Shown here in pieces: positions 1 through 11,131 of a stretch of 64,000 nucleotides of DNA. The stretch is from Lepas anatifera (Eukaryota; Arthropoda; Thecostraca; Lepadidae): the NCBI GenBank assembly GCA_034440635.1, contig JAOTON010002073.1:1587001-1651000 (forward strand), read 5' to 3'. The notes below the pieces were generated by a model. It was not told the origin of the DNA, did no database searches, and saw only the letters and a list, made by a program, of their open reading frames with translations. The first letter of the stretch is position 1, and every line of letters starts with the position of its first letter. The position numbers and the translations under genes are program-made.

Positions 1-734
1 TTGTATAACTACATGTTTTGTTGTTTCTTTTGTCCTAAATGCGCCGTCTATCGCTGCTCTTTTCATTTTGCCCATTGAAAGCAGATATTGCTATTAATAT
101 AAAAATTGGCCCCTTGATTGGGTGTGTGTTTGTGGGGTTTTTCTGGTCTGGGTTTGTCTGATACCCTGCCTGGTTGTGTTTTTTGAGTGTTTTTTGGTGT
201 TTTGGTGGCGTCGTTGGTGTATTTTGGGTTTAATATATTTTATCCACATGTTTTATTTCATTTGCCTGTTTTTGTTGTGTGTTTTATTATTTTTTGTATT
301 GTTGTACTTTTTTACTTGGTTGTTTATTTTAAAATACTTGTTGTTTAAATTTTGTTTGTATATTTTTAGCTTGGACCTTTTTTGACAGTGTAGGGGTTCA
401 ATTTTTGCTTGTGTTCGTGTAACCTTAGCCCTTTTAGGTTCCTTTCTATTTCATTTACCTAGTTTAATATGCAATGCTCCTTTTAGAAATAATTGCAACA
501 TGTGGCAGCTTTTTTGGGCAGTGACAGTCTGGAAGAATTAAAAAGTGATTCATGGTTGCTGGCTAATTTTTAAAGAGTGTTTGAATGCCAATTAATTAAT
601 TTTGCTTCAATTAATCTTCCGCTTTGTGTCATACTTTCCGAACAGCTTGTTTTTGCTGGTTTATCGATTTATTTCTCAATTTTTAATCATTTTATTTATA
701 TACTTATCATTTATTTATTTTATTTTGAAAATGA
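1..734. other. No gene seen; T/G-rich low-complexity DNA
   Basis: About 120-400 is strongly T- and G-rich, and the open frame there is an artefact of that composition (a run of Val, Phe, Leu, Cys and Trp). The rest is AT-rich and shows no splice-bounded coding segment or recognisable repeat. Confidence 0.6.
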
Positions 735-895
735 GTCGAAGTTTGAGTTGAGTTGAGTTGTGAGTTGAGTCGGAGTTGAGTTGGATGAATTTAGCTTTGA
801 GTTGGAGTTGAGTCAACTCACTGAACTCTTGATCATGAGATGAGTCAGAGTTGAGTCAACCGCTCTCAGCACTTGAGTTGAGTTGAGTCGACTCC
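735..895. repeat. GAGTT-based simple/minisatellite repeat
   Basis: Degenerate tandem copies of GAGTTGAGTTG and GAGTTGAGTCG with indels. The block abuts the Penelope remnant that follows and may mark where that element was truncated. Confidence 0.75.
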
Positions 896-926
896 AGAAA
901 ATTCTGAAACGCATAACTCTGAGTGT

Positions 927-1225
927 GATCTCCAGAAGAATTGCGTAGTGTATCACTGGACGTGTCCACACAAAGACTGTAAGCTTCGTCGAGTCGACAA
1001 CATAGGTCGGACGATCATTTCACTCTCGAAACGGAAAATGCTGAACCTGCGCGCCCATCTTTCATTCAAGCACTGGCGGGACGTCTACCAGCAGCCCAAC
1101 ACCAGGAGTATCTTCGTCAACGACCTCAAGATCATCGAGTGTGTGCGGAACTGGCACCGACTACGAATACTCGAACTTAATTAAAGAAGCTCGTTAGAGA
1201 GAGAAGTCTCCAGCTCTCAACTCAC
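927..1225 (+). mobile_element. Penelope-like element remnant, GIY-YIG endonuclease end
   Basis: Read from 927, the frame begins DLQKNCVVYHWTCPHKDC, the typical entry to the C-terminal GIY-YIG nuclease domain of Penelope-like retroelements. It continues with an NIGRTIISLSKRK block, equivalent to the YIG-x-T-x-x-x-L-x-x-R motif, and a HLSFKH segment. It ends with LKIIECVRNWHRLRILE followed, after one frameshift near 1183, by IKEAR and ALNSQ; families of this type end in a very similar way. The Tyr of YIG is Asn here. No reverse transcriptase is present upstream, where a simple repeat sits instead, so the copy is 5'-truncated and dead. The assignment rests on motif recognition only. Confidence 0.72.
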
Positions 1226-2162
1226 AGTGAGACTACGTCGAAATATTTACCATCTGTGACATCAGCCTCTTTTGCGGAGATACCATAAGATGAAAGAGAA
1301 GAATCTGAGGAAGACACTAACAGCGTTAGACGGATGGACAGACCTACAGACAGGTCAATCGTTGAATATATAAATATTTTTAATCTATAGAAAATGCTTG
1401 ATAGCCTACCGTTACTATTTTTATGTGATAATTTGGAACTTTCGCATGGCACTGTCATGTCTAAAATGTCCGTTTATTTCAAACCGTGTATTCATCTTAC
1501 GAAACTGGTCACATAATGGACGATTTAATCGTTTATAAAAATGACAGGGTTGGAGCAATGCTTTGAAATATTTCTGAAATACCTAAAAAACAGCTAGGGC
1601 TTTCGAAAAAGTAGATACAAAACTTATGGCTTTAACAAATATGGACGTATTCAATCCCACCTGCATATATTACCACTTATCGCCAGCATCGGTACTTTTT
1701 TCTCTAATTCCACAATCTCGGTCCTACGCATCGGGAAAAGTGAGACAGAGGAGCCTGAGCTCCAGTTTTTGTGAAACAATTTCCGGTTCAAACCAAGTTG
1801 AAAAAACAGTTGAGAATAATGTAACAAATATGTGGGAAAGGCGACAAAAAGTCTAAATCCGACGGCTTTCCCTTCGTGGAAATGTTTTTGTCGGCAGAAG
1901 GTTCAAGCTTTCTTATCAGCAGAGGTTAGAAAATTCACTGGTTCTCTAACTTTTGTTTTTTGTCGTGGTTCCTATGGTCTGGGCGACCAAAATTTGAGAC
2001 GGTGTGTCTTCACTCCACTGTGTGTTCAAACCTGACTGCTTATCCCACCAGTATCAATCTTAATACGATGCTGGAATAGTATTGGCCTACGTGCGAAAAA
2101 AATGCGTACGCTTAGATGTAGACATTTTTTAACCTGCTTCTATTTTTGTCTAATAAATCTAT
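1226..2162. other. No gene or recognised repeat seen
   Basis: AT-rich unique-looking DNA. The open frames of 60-80 codons have no splice context or domain similarity that I recognise. Confidence 0.5.
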
Positions 2163-2760
2163 CCAAGTTGTTGCAAGTGCGCTTATTGGAGTCGGAGCCT
2201 CACTTAAGTAATCAGTTGACTAGTCACCCAGACCCCGACCCCACCATCCGAACGAGCAACACCATCCAACAATGAGCATTGAGCAACTTCATCCGAACGC
2301 GATGAAGGGTCAATTTGGGATCCTAAAAATTTAACACGCGCACTGGAGGGGGGCCTGATATCCCCCCTCCACCTGTGTTCCTAGACGCCCACCATACAAA
2401 CCAGTCAAATCACTGGATTTGTGAAATTACATACGTCATAGCGACGTCAGAAAATGACGTTTTTCTACGTCTGTTAGTTTTTTCAGATCATAGGGGGCCT
2501 AATAGGCCCCCTCCACTCCAGTGGGCGTTAGTGCAAAACCCCTCTCCAGTGCGGGTGTTACCATCACACAAAGCACAGGGACGGCCGCCCCGCTCAGGCC
2601 ACCCTCTCATCAGTCAGTTGCTAGCCGACCTACGTCGGACGAACATTGAGCGACGGAGCGTCTCAGGGGAACCGATCCCATGCCTGGACATGCACTGCCA
2701 CTGCATGTTACCGACCAGCGGACTGAAGCCCAACGCTCTATGATCTATGAGCTAGCGGCG
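2163..2760 (-). mobile_element. tRNA-derived SINE (family B), copy 1, split by a nested element
   Basis: The same sequence recurs at 36481-36806 and 41983-42304, also on the minus strand. Read on the minus strand the family starts with a tRNA-like head (CCCCGGTAGCTCAGTTGGT in the best copy, an A-box). It then has a GGGATCGGTTCCC block, a middle with CCCTGTGCTTTGTG, and a CGTTAAA-type 3' region. This copy is interrupted by a 223-bp inverted-repeat element at 2335-2557, so it is the older of the two. The tRNA head near 2750 is the most decayed part. Confidence 0.75.
2335..2557. mobile_element. TTAA-flanked MITE, piggyBac-like target
   Basis: The left end reads TTAA then CACGCGCACTGGAGGGGGGC. 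The right end reads CTCCAGTGCGGGTG then TTAC, so the termini are inverted repeats and the flanks are TTAA and a one-base variant. A second inner pair of CACTGGAG/CTCCAGTG blocks lies near each end. The other two SINE B copies lack this insert, which confirms insertion into a TTAA-like site (TTTAAC). TTAA duplication is characteristic of the piggyBac superfamily. No transposase is encoded, so it is non-autonomous. Related ends occur at 31271 and 54315-55202. Confidence 0.75.
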
Positions 2761-2946
2761 TGAGCGGCGTCTATGATCGCGAGATATTGCGTCACATGAC
2801 AAAGCACAGGTAGTCTTATGGAGAATTGTCGTTCCACGTTAACCCGGGACCACCTGAGCTTTTTTCGTGCACACACCCACGTGGAAGGTCCGATCGGGAA
2901 CCGGAGGTGATACGGAAAAATTAGAACCGTTCCAGAAGAGTCTTAC

Positions 2947-3129
2947 CGCGGTACCGGGATACTTTCCTCCGGGGTCATCCACAGGTTGAGGAGGTACAAC
3001 GCCTCGTTCGGCGTGGCACGGTGCGGCGGGAGGGCCGCGAAGCGACGGAACATGGGTAGCAGCACGGTGTCCCGCTGTATCTCCCGGTACAGAAGGCGGG
3101 CGTAGTACAGACGCGCCAGGTTGTCGTCA
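2947..3129 (-). CDS. Exon of an unidentified minus-strand gene (downstream exon)
   Basis: On the minus strand a TGCACCCGCAG acceptor precedes a 183-nt exon that ends at a GTAAGA donor. It starts with one base completing the codon split in the exon at 4988-5230 and ends two bases into a codon, so the phases agree. It encodes DDNLARLYYARLLYREIQR, then an Arg-rich TVLLPMFRRF segment and NEALYLLNLWMTPEES. The pattern is amphipathic helical and looks like part of an alpha-solenoid. I do not recognise the family. Codon use is much more GC-rich than the flanking introns, as in the SCYL2 exons, which supports real coding. The following exon lies below 2947, probably outside the window. Confidence 0.75.
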
Positions 3130-4987
3130 CTGCGGGTGCAACATTGTGTTAGTGCATGGGAGATCTTGGGACTACTGTGGCTGGGTATGACTGGGCCATC
3201 CATCATGTGAGAGAAATGTACCTATTCTATTGAAGAAAATGCAGTTTATATCTACTTACACCAAGGTGTATGAGCGACAGTCAATTGCGGCTTTGGGGGT
3301 TGGCAAAGTAAGTAATGTTTGCCTAGTTCTTACTACAGTCAATTGTAGGATTAAAACATTGAGATGGGAAATAAGAATCATATTTTTATGTCAAAAATCC
3401 AACAGAACCTTTATAAATAAGTCTTGTAAAAAAATTTTATACAAAATTATGTGATGGCACAACGTTTAAAATGTAATTTAATTTAGCCTCTGTTATCATT
3501 TTTCTTAAGTTTTATGAACAACAAATTTGCCTGTTCAGCAACAGGAAAGATAACTGTTTAAAGACAATTCACCACATTTGTTTTCAAAAGTTGATACTTG
3601 TCCCATTTGATGACTCGAAATTCCCAAAAATACTTATTGAAACCATGTTTGTCCTTCCCTGACAAAACCCTGCCAAAATCCTACTGAAGTCTGTTTTTCC
3701 TAACAGAATCGCAATGCTATGGTATGGGAACAATGGTTTCAGTTTGATACGGACTTCAAGAAATCAAATGTTTGAAAGATAATAAATGATATATTTTGCC
3801 CCACAGATCTTTTTAGAATGGAATATAATACTAATATCCTTCATAAGCCAAACAAATATGATGCAGGTACATGTTTAATCCGAAGCAAACTATGAGTTTA
3901 CGAGTATAACTTTGCAAAAAGTTTTAGTCGGCTGGATTTACTTGCAAATATTTCAAATCAATTTGATCAAAACCTTTGAGAAATATAAAAACGTCTACAC
4001 ACAAAGCTTCTACACATTGATTCATCTATATGACATGATGTCTACAACAACAAAAAAGCTCCACTAAAAACCTCTACAATTAAAAGTATCCACAAATTAT
4101 AATATCTACAGACATGGGTGAAGATGGGGGGTTATAGTGGTCATGCCATCCCTGAATTTTGGGTCTTCCATAAACTTTGTACAGGGCTTGTATTGATGTG
4201 CCAGCATTAATCCATCCTGACCCTCTGGGCCTAGAAAAATATCCACTGTTGTTTACAGAAAAAAAGTCAACAAAAATGTCCTCATAGGGTTAATTAAATT
4301 CGCCTGCAAACAAAAAGTCTATAGACTAGAGCGATTACACCCATTGTATCAAAACGAGCACGGAGCAAAAAGTCCTGAATGTGCAACACTGACACCTGTT
4401 TTTGAAACTCGTATCCAAACAGGGTATTTGGCCTTCTCTTGTTGAAACGATTGACAGATGTGACCCCGACTGGTTATGCATTGTTGGTCCTAAGTTGGGT
4501 GACTTAAGCGAGGGAGTGTCTTGCTTAGGTGGCTGCCGTGCGTTCAACAACTGCCTGGGCAGCATAGAGGCACAGGTGAAAAGGGTCATGCAAGTCGGAC
4601 AATTTTACTTACCCTGTCGTGAAGGGCCGGAGCCACCGCTGGCTACAAATCAAATTGCAGAGAACTTACACCTAATGCAACTCACTTCTGATCATTTTTG
4701 CAAACTAGAAGCTACGTCAACACAACTTGTCCAATTTCCGGATGCACTAACGTGAGTAGCCTGGGGGTATGTTAAATGGGGTGATTACAGGCGGGTCCAC
4801 GTCAAGAGAGCCTGTGTGCCAGGACTCCCGAGTGGGGAAGGGGGCGGACTACCAACAACATGAACTCACTGGCAACCAAAGGTATGTACTTCTCCCCTTT
4901 GCTACGCCATTGCTGGTATGATGCCATGCCTTGCTGAATGGTAGTTCAGTAAGTCGAACCACCAAGCATTTCCTACTGAACACTTAC
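3130..4987 (-). other. Intron of the unidentified minus-strand gene
   Basis: A 1,858-bp intron bounded on the minus strand by GTAAGTG and CCCGCAG. It holds AT-rich DNA with loose TCTACA-containing repeats around 4000-4110. A 117-codon open frame on the opposite strand at 4402-4755 has no recognised similarity and is not called as a gene. Confidence 0.7.
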
Positions 4988-5230
4988 GGGTTGCCATATC
5001 TCGGGTGGATAACGTCGAGAAGCGCATCCCGAATGAACAGCGGCCCGTGACGCAAAATGAGGGCTCGCAAACGCTCCATCGCCACGTCAGGAAGGCCCGG
5101 CAGCGAGTGACAGTCGTCCGCCATCTTGTCGAGGGATGTCACCAGCTCACGTGCAGCCACAGCGCGAGCGCGCGCCGTGTCACGCCAGCTGCCGTAACGC
5201 TCTTGCATGCGCAGAAGCTCGGGACGGCAG
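4988..5230 (-). CDS. Exon of an unidentified minus-strand gene (upstream exon)
   Basis: On the minus strand a pyrimidine-rich stretch ending TCACACAACTCAG precedes a 243-nt open exon with a GTAAGTG donor. The phase is 1 base + 80 codons + 2 bases, matching the exon at 2947-3129. The product has an Arg/Ala-rich helix (SWRDTARARAVAARELVTSL), then HSLPGLPDVAMERLRALILR, then HGPLFIRDALLDVIHPRYGN. It has no signal peptide, membrane segment or catalytic motif that I can name. It could belong to a large helical-repeat protein, but that is inference. The 5' exons lie at higher coordinates and were not found. The gene is oriented away from SCYL2. Confidence 0.78.
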
Positions 5231-5544
5231 CTGAGTTGTGTGAAGCGGGGGTAGCTGTAGCATGGAGAATAGTGCAAGCTAAATGGGCTTGGAATGCACA
5301 GATTTTTTCCAAGGGTGAAGATTATCACCAATCACCAGAGGCCTGTGAACTGGGGAATAGAGGAGTAGTTTCTTCAGCATAGGACCCGTATGCATGCAAT
5401 GACAAAGAAAAACGCGGACACAAAACATTGGTGATAAAACTGTGACGAAGATGTTAGATGGGACGTGGTTCCCGGAAACTCTCTGTCACCCGGGTGCCAA
5501 TAGCAATATTTATCCACTCACCATCCAGAGCTGAATCCAAAGCA

Positions 5545-5880
5545 GGGTGCGTCGTTGTCAGCTCTGACAACGGCGCACCCTAGCGCTCTCAGCTTGCCAG
5601 CAGTCAACATTCTCGTGCTTGCATGATTGCAATGGTGTAATCCTAATTGGACAGCGCACTCGGGAGACGACTGTCAGACCATCCAGTGGACAACGGCGCA
5701 CCTGAGTGCCCACAGCATGCCAGCCTATCGACTTGGACGTGCTGGAAATAATGGTTATAGTCCTAGTTTCGCTTTAGAGTTTTAGACAGCACAATCGGGA
5801 GACGGACGCCATACCGTTCAGCAGACAACGGCGCACCCGAGCGGTCACAACATGCTCATGCAGAGCAGGCTACATGCTCA
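5545..5880. repeat. Three tandem units of about 123-135 bp
   Basis: The block ACAACGGCGCACC occurs at 5567, 5690 and 5825. It is embedded in longer similarity that includes CGGGAGACG before it and CACAGCATGCCAGC-like sequence after it. The units are diverged, so this is an old local duplication. It carries no coding signal. Confidence 0.7.
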
Positions 5881-5905
5881 TGATCACATAGTGAGAATAA
5901 TTCAA

Positions 5906-6735
5906 CCCTCGCCCCACGGGGGGCATCGATGGCACCCCCTGTATTTTTTTCGGAATAAGAGAAAAACAACGAGGTGCAGCAGGGCGGTGGGGGTCTACCT
6001 CTCATCCCATCATTTTCCCAACATGCCTAGAGTTTTTACCCCGGGTCAACCTCAGCGACAGCGGAACTTCTGAATTTAAGTGGGACACCATGGAACGCAT
6101 TTCTTTCCAGTCAAAAGCCATAGGGTAAGTGTTAAAATTCCTGACTTACGGGGGACACCGTCCCCCGATGCCCACCCCCCTCCAGTTCCGGCGACAGTGG
6201 TCACCCTAGGTCCAACAATGTCACCTCACTTCAACTGTTGAGCTCTACCATAGCTACATTTCTTACCGACCAAACACGATTGTTTCTATATCGAGCTAAA
6301 GGAAACAATCAGCATTTATTTCCAATGGAAAGATCATGCCATCGATTTAAAAAAATCCACGTATAACAAGTAAACAAGGCTTTTCTTGCTGGAGTTATTA
6401 TGCGATGTAGATATCAGATCGAAACATTAGTTTCTTCTCGCTGCTGCACTTTTTAACATTGTTGGATCTGGTCACTTGAACAGGACTTGTAACCTGACCT
6501 GACATGACCTGAACCTGAGGTTTTGTAATAAGTTACAAAAAAGCCAGGTGGTGTGGATGCTAAGTACGTGCACGGCGTCACCATTTTTTGGCTATCTACG
6601 AAAAACGTTAGGGAGGTAGGTGCCTACACTCTGTACTGGCGCGTGTTTTATGTAGGTCGCCAGCAACGAGCGAGCAGTTTCCAAAACGTAGCGAGCAAAA
6701 AAGCAAAAATTCAATTGGAGATAGCTCTACCTAGT
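5906..6735 (+). mobile_element. Degenerate copy of the TTAA / CGCCCCACCGGGG element family
   Basis: It starts TTCAACCCTCGCCCCACGGG and includes GGCATCGATGGCACCCC. Next come TTTTTTTCGGAATAAGAGAA, a CATCATTTTCCCA block and GCTACATTTCTTA, in the same order as the inner element at 49414-50438. The TTAA flank has decayed to TTCA. The part after 6280 is more diverged but keeps the AGGTCA/TGACCT theme (CCTGACCTGACATGACCTGA near 6494) and resembles 57110-57340. The right end is uncertain. Confidence 0.55.
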
Positions 6736-6739
6736 TGGT

Positions 6740-8850
6740 AGGAATACATCAATGCCTGTTTTATTCAAGAGTTAAGCCAGAATGTGTGCTGTCTTGATTC
6801 CTATTTAAGAAAATTTACCGGTATCGAGTGTGGTGGATAAGTAGTTTTTGGAACCCTTAAATTTGCGTCTCTTAAGCTTATGATATTGTTTTACAAAAAA
6901 ACAAGACTTTGACAATTTTGGTATTTCGGGATGAAAAGGAAAACCTATTTATCTGGCAGTAATGTGGATTTTAGTTGGTCAGTGTAACCCCGTTGAGCTA
7001 CAGAAAAACATCTATAGTCATCGAAATAAAAAAGGAGAATATGTAAGTAATATTTTATCTGGGCATTTCATTCGTGGAGTGTCGGTGCATTCTCAAATAA
7101 ATGTAGACTCAAACTGTAGGATATTAGGATATTAGGTCTCGGATTATTTCTGTCAAAATCTCGTTTCCAGAGGTTGTCCCCATTTATTTTGAGATTGTTT
7201 AACTGAACCCGTAAAATTTAGATTCAGGATAGGACTGTGCGAGAAGACCAAATCACCTCGGCAGGATTACTTGCCGAATAGAGGATATGGAGAATTTTCT
7301 AAAATTTAACTTAGCTCTATTCCTGTCAGGGAGGGGATTCTCTCAGCCCTTCATGGTTTTCGGAATATTTACAAAATAGGCTGTGATAGACATTTTTTAC
7401 TATTGCTAAATTGGGCTTAACCTTAGAAAGTTTGAAATAGGGTAGGTTAGGTTAACCTAATATCTTTACCGGTGGAGGAGCTATGACGCGGTATTCTGGG
7501 AGAATCTATTAAATAATGAGTATTACCGTGTAGGGTGTGTTCTTTGTGCAACAAAGCTGTCGAAAACGATATTGAGAAAAAATGGAATGTTTGGATAATG
7601 TGTCGGGTGATGGTTCATTTATATTTTTATATAATCTAGTCTCCAGAGGCTGTTCAAGCAACTTAAAATGACAATTTTTGAATGTAATTGGATAGTACTC
7701 TTAAAGAGTGAATAAACTGCTTACAGAGCTACGGAGGAACAAAAGTAGGGACCGATACTATACTCCTAAGCTGGGAGTCCCAACTATATCTTATACTAAA
7801 ATAAGATTTTATAGGCGTGTTCAGATACTGTAATTAAAGGGGTTTTACGCATGCATGCATTTCGCATGTGGAAAAGTGTTTTAGCATACTAAGTGCAATG
7901 AATGGTGCAAACATTCAACACCTGATAGAGAAAAATCATACATAGCCAGATCAAGAAGATAAGGACATTTCAAGCATCCCCCAACCTGGTTTTGCATGGA
8001 CGGATAAAGATTGGGCAATATGAAAATATCAATAGTCAAGGAACATATGTACATAAATGTCTTCCAGACAATGACATTATGTATCTTGCACCACTATTGC
8101 GCCAGCATCTGCCCCTGATGTTTTTTTACATTATACTATGTTTCTCTGGGTGGAAAATGTCACGCAGCATCTCCCGTTTGCTAATATATGCAATAACAAA
8201 AAACTGGTAAATTACACATACTACACCCTGGGGCGGACGCAGGAGTGCCGTTTGGGGGGGACTCGAGAGACTGGAGTAGGAATTGCACCACAGTCTGGAA
8301 TTGTACTGTGGTGGTTTTAGAGGCAATCTATGTTGAAAATATTGAACTTGACCTTCTTGAAATTGCTAACAAATGGCTATATCTTATTTTAGTTCACTTT
8401 CCTCTGTTTTCTATAAAAAGTATCCAAATTAGTGTGACGCCAGATGCGTGTATTGGCTGACAATGCCTTTTGCCAGGTTGAACCTGTTTCAGTTGCATCA
8501 GTATTGAATGTGAATAGAAATGAAACAGGCTACCATTAGGAACAAAAGTGATATTTATCAATTTCGTCTTTTCATGATCTACTGCAACATCTTTCACGTT
8601 TCAAACTAGTTAATGAAGCAAGATATAAAGATTTGTAATTGACGGCACCAAAGCCATTTTTAGCACGTGGGTTTTAAAGAGGTATGCTTAGCACGTACAG
8701 CGAAACTTTAGCAGACGTCATTTTCCTGACGCATGATGAGCATGACGTCACACCCGGGAAGGACGTGGTGGACAGGGGGTGAACTTTTGCCTTTTATTCT
8801 AAATGAAAGATGGATCAAGTGGTTTCCTCTGTAAGATCTGTCACATGGCT
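6740..8850. other. No gene seen
   Basis: AT-rich DNA with ordinary short open frames and no repeat or exon that I can support. It lies between the minus-strand gene and SCYL2, so it may be intergenic or 5' intron. Confidence 0.45.
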
Positions 8851-8857
8851 ATCTTAA

Positions 8858-9640
8858 AGGGAGTGTCCCATTTTTATAACGGTTTTTGAACTGAGATAGC
8901 GGTTTTGTAGATCGTGTTGAGAAATCACTATTGACACATTCAATTTCACCCAAAGCTCTCGATATAAAATTTCCGTCAGCTTTAAATTTCAAAGTAAAGA
9001 GGCTTATTAGCTTATTTCAAACCCTGAAGAAATACCTGCCATATGGTAGCAGTAATCTGATTGGTCGTAAGCCCTGAGCCTCACCCACTCGCTGAAAATA
9101 CCATGCTATCGAGTGAACCAGCATGCCTCGGGCAAGTTAGCGTCCAGTCAATGTGCATTTGGGCCAAATTGCGCCTAATGGCTGCATCACACATCACATT
9201 GTTCCTCTCGCGGACTTGTCATATCACGTATCAATTGTTTTTGTCAAAATCGAACTCTGAAATTGTTTATTTACATCATAAATGTGCATTATCGTACGAC
9301 CACTCAATAAACACGGCTGCCGCCACGACATCTGACGTTCAGCTTTGGCACCAGTACTTCTTGGGTATTGCACACAAATTGTGTCATGCGAAAACCCTAT
9401 GAATGGGCTTTTACAGCGAGTCTATGATCAATATTTGGGATTTCACTGATTATCAAAACTGCCATTTTGATGACGTCACTTCTTGTTAGAAAAGAGGACA
9501 TCTTTCTATTTTAGCCTATGGAAGATCTTTCTATCTTTCTATTTTTAGCCTATGGGGAAATAATGTTTTTTTCTAATTTTCAGACCTCCATTGTTTTTAA
9601 ATTGTTCTTTGTACAATTTCGACAAAGTGGTCCCTTCCCT
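8858..9640. mobile_element. Possible TTAA-flanked non-autonomous DNA transposon
   Basis: The left end is TTAA then AGGGAGTGTCCCATTTTT. The right end, read inward, is TTAA then AGGGAAGGGACCACTTTG. The termini are thus imperfect inverted repeats (about 9 of the first 13 bases) and both flanks are TTAA at 8854 and 9641. The interior is a run of unrelated short frames. The inverted repeat is weak, so the call is provisional. Confidence 0.45.
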
Positions 9641-10070
9641 TTAAGTCAGCTCCCATTATGAAGTGCTACCTTCTCTCTACATGATTTTTAAAGTTTGATA
9701 ATTATATTTTTCGTCAGAAATAGAGTTCAACGTAAGAAAAATTTGTCTTCTTCAGCTCTTAAATTGGACAGCAAAATTATAAGATCTTAAGAGGCGAATT
9801 CACCCCTCCCCTGAAAGGCAAAGGGATAGTCAGAAGTCTGACAGGAATGGAGCTAATCAGCTGCAAATCTTACCTTTTGGTGAATCCAGAATACCAGAGT
9901 TTGTCAGAGCTCTGAGTGATACTCAGAATATTGCAGACTTGGGCAAGAGAAGCTAGATCTTCGGCTACCAAATTCTCGACGATCTTTTCAACAAGCTCAC
10001 TTGCTAGACGGTCTAGCGACACGCTGACTTCACCCTTACGTTAAATTTAAGTCCAAACATGTGTTGAAAG

Positions 10071-10346
10071 CATAGGCGGATCCAGGTTTGCCGATCAGGG
10101 GGTCTTGGTCGGGGGAGGTTCGTCATCCAGACCTGGGGGCGCTACTTTTTACCGAAAAAAACAAAGCACAACAATGAGACGGGAGCCAAATCTTACCGTG
10201 GGAGCGCCGATACTCGCATCCTGGGGGAGGGGTGGAAAGTTGTGTCTTAGGTGACACCATTAAACTTTTGGGATGCCTTGAACATTTCAGAGGCGCCGAT
10301 GATTGATCGGGGGTGGGGGGTAAGTGCCTCTCTAGATACGCCTATG
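10071..10346 (-). mobile_element. MITE, CATAGGCGGATCC family, copy 1
   Basis: The ends are CATAGGCGGATCCAGG and, inverted, CATAGGCGTATCTAG. The interior contains CATCCTGG and GGCGCC blocks. When read on the minus strand it aligns along its length with the copies at 10664-10890 and 51317-51596. No coding capacity. A TA target is likely because the repeat follows ATA, but this is not proven. Confidence 0.75.
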
Positions 10347-10663
10347 GTTGACAACAGTTGAATAAGCGATTACGAGTAGATAAAAGTAGATAAAAGATAA
10401 AATTACGAGACTGATAAAAGTATGCCCAACTACTAGCTTCTCGGCACACTTCGCAAAGAACAATTCGAGAATAGCCCTCTTCAACACAACCACGTAGAGC
10501 AAGGAGCCAGAAGTACGAAGGTATCCACATACCCGTGGATATCCAACCCTCCCGCGTCCAGACTCCGTAGACTGATTTCCACCAATCATAAGCCGCACTA
10601 TGAACAGAGTAAACTCTACTGTCACATCTGGTGGGATGCCTGTTGGAGGTTCCATGCTTCTCA

Positions 10664-10890
10664 GCATAGGTGGATCAAGGGAGCAGATGTCCCCCGATCG
10701 ATCCTCGGCGCCCCCTAAAATGGTCCCGGCGCTCCTCTGAAGGGTCGATGGCGCACCTCTGAAATGTCGCTTCCCACCCACCCCCTCCTCCAGGATGCGA
10801 AAATCGATGCGACGCGATAGGATTTGGCATCCACCTGATAGGTTTTTCTGGCCAAAAAGTGCCACAGGTTTTTCTGGCCAAAAAGTGACA
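10664..10890 (+). mobile_element. MITE, CATAGGCGGATCC family, copy 2
   Basis: It begins CATAGGTGGATCAAGG and then GGCGCCCCCTAAAATGGTC, GGGTCGATGGCGC, CTGAAATGTCGCTTCCC and CCAGGATGCGA, in the order seen at 51317. Near its end a 26-bp unit starting GGTTTTTCTGGCC is duplicated in tandem at 10841 and 10867. A 177-codon minus-strand open frame across 10332-10865 is only this repeat and its flank read out of context. Confidence 0.7.
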
Positions 10891-11131
10891 CTCGGCTCTC
10901 AGAAGAGCTATACCAAGTTTCTATTTCATTTCATTTCATTCATTTGGTCTATCGTCTACGGGCACATGATCCCATTTACAGACGAAGTCGAGAGAGTTAA
11001 AAACCTAATCTAAACATCTAACAACTCAAACAACTCAATAGCTAAAAACACAATCACACGCGCGAGCATTGTTAAAAGCTGTAGTTAGTGTTTAAAACTG
11101 TAATAAATGCGTACAGTGGGAACAGAATCAA

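Noticed and set aside
4402..4755. 117-codon plus-strand open frame
   Set aside because: It lies within the minus-strand gene's intron, and I recognise nothing in it.
5005..5382. 125-codon plus-strand open frame
   Set aside because: It is the antisense shadow of the GC-rich minus-strand exon at 4988-5230, whose splice sites and phase support the minus strand.
10332..10865. 177-codon minus-strand open frame
   Set aside because: It crosses parts of two MITE copies and their flank; it has no domain and its sequence recurs as non-coding repeat elsewhere in the window.
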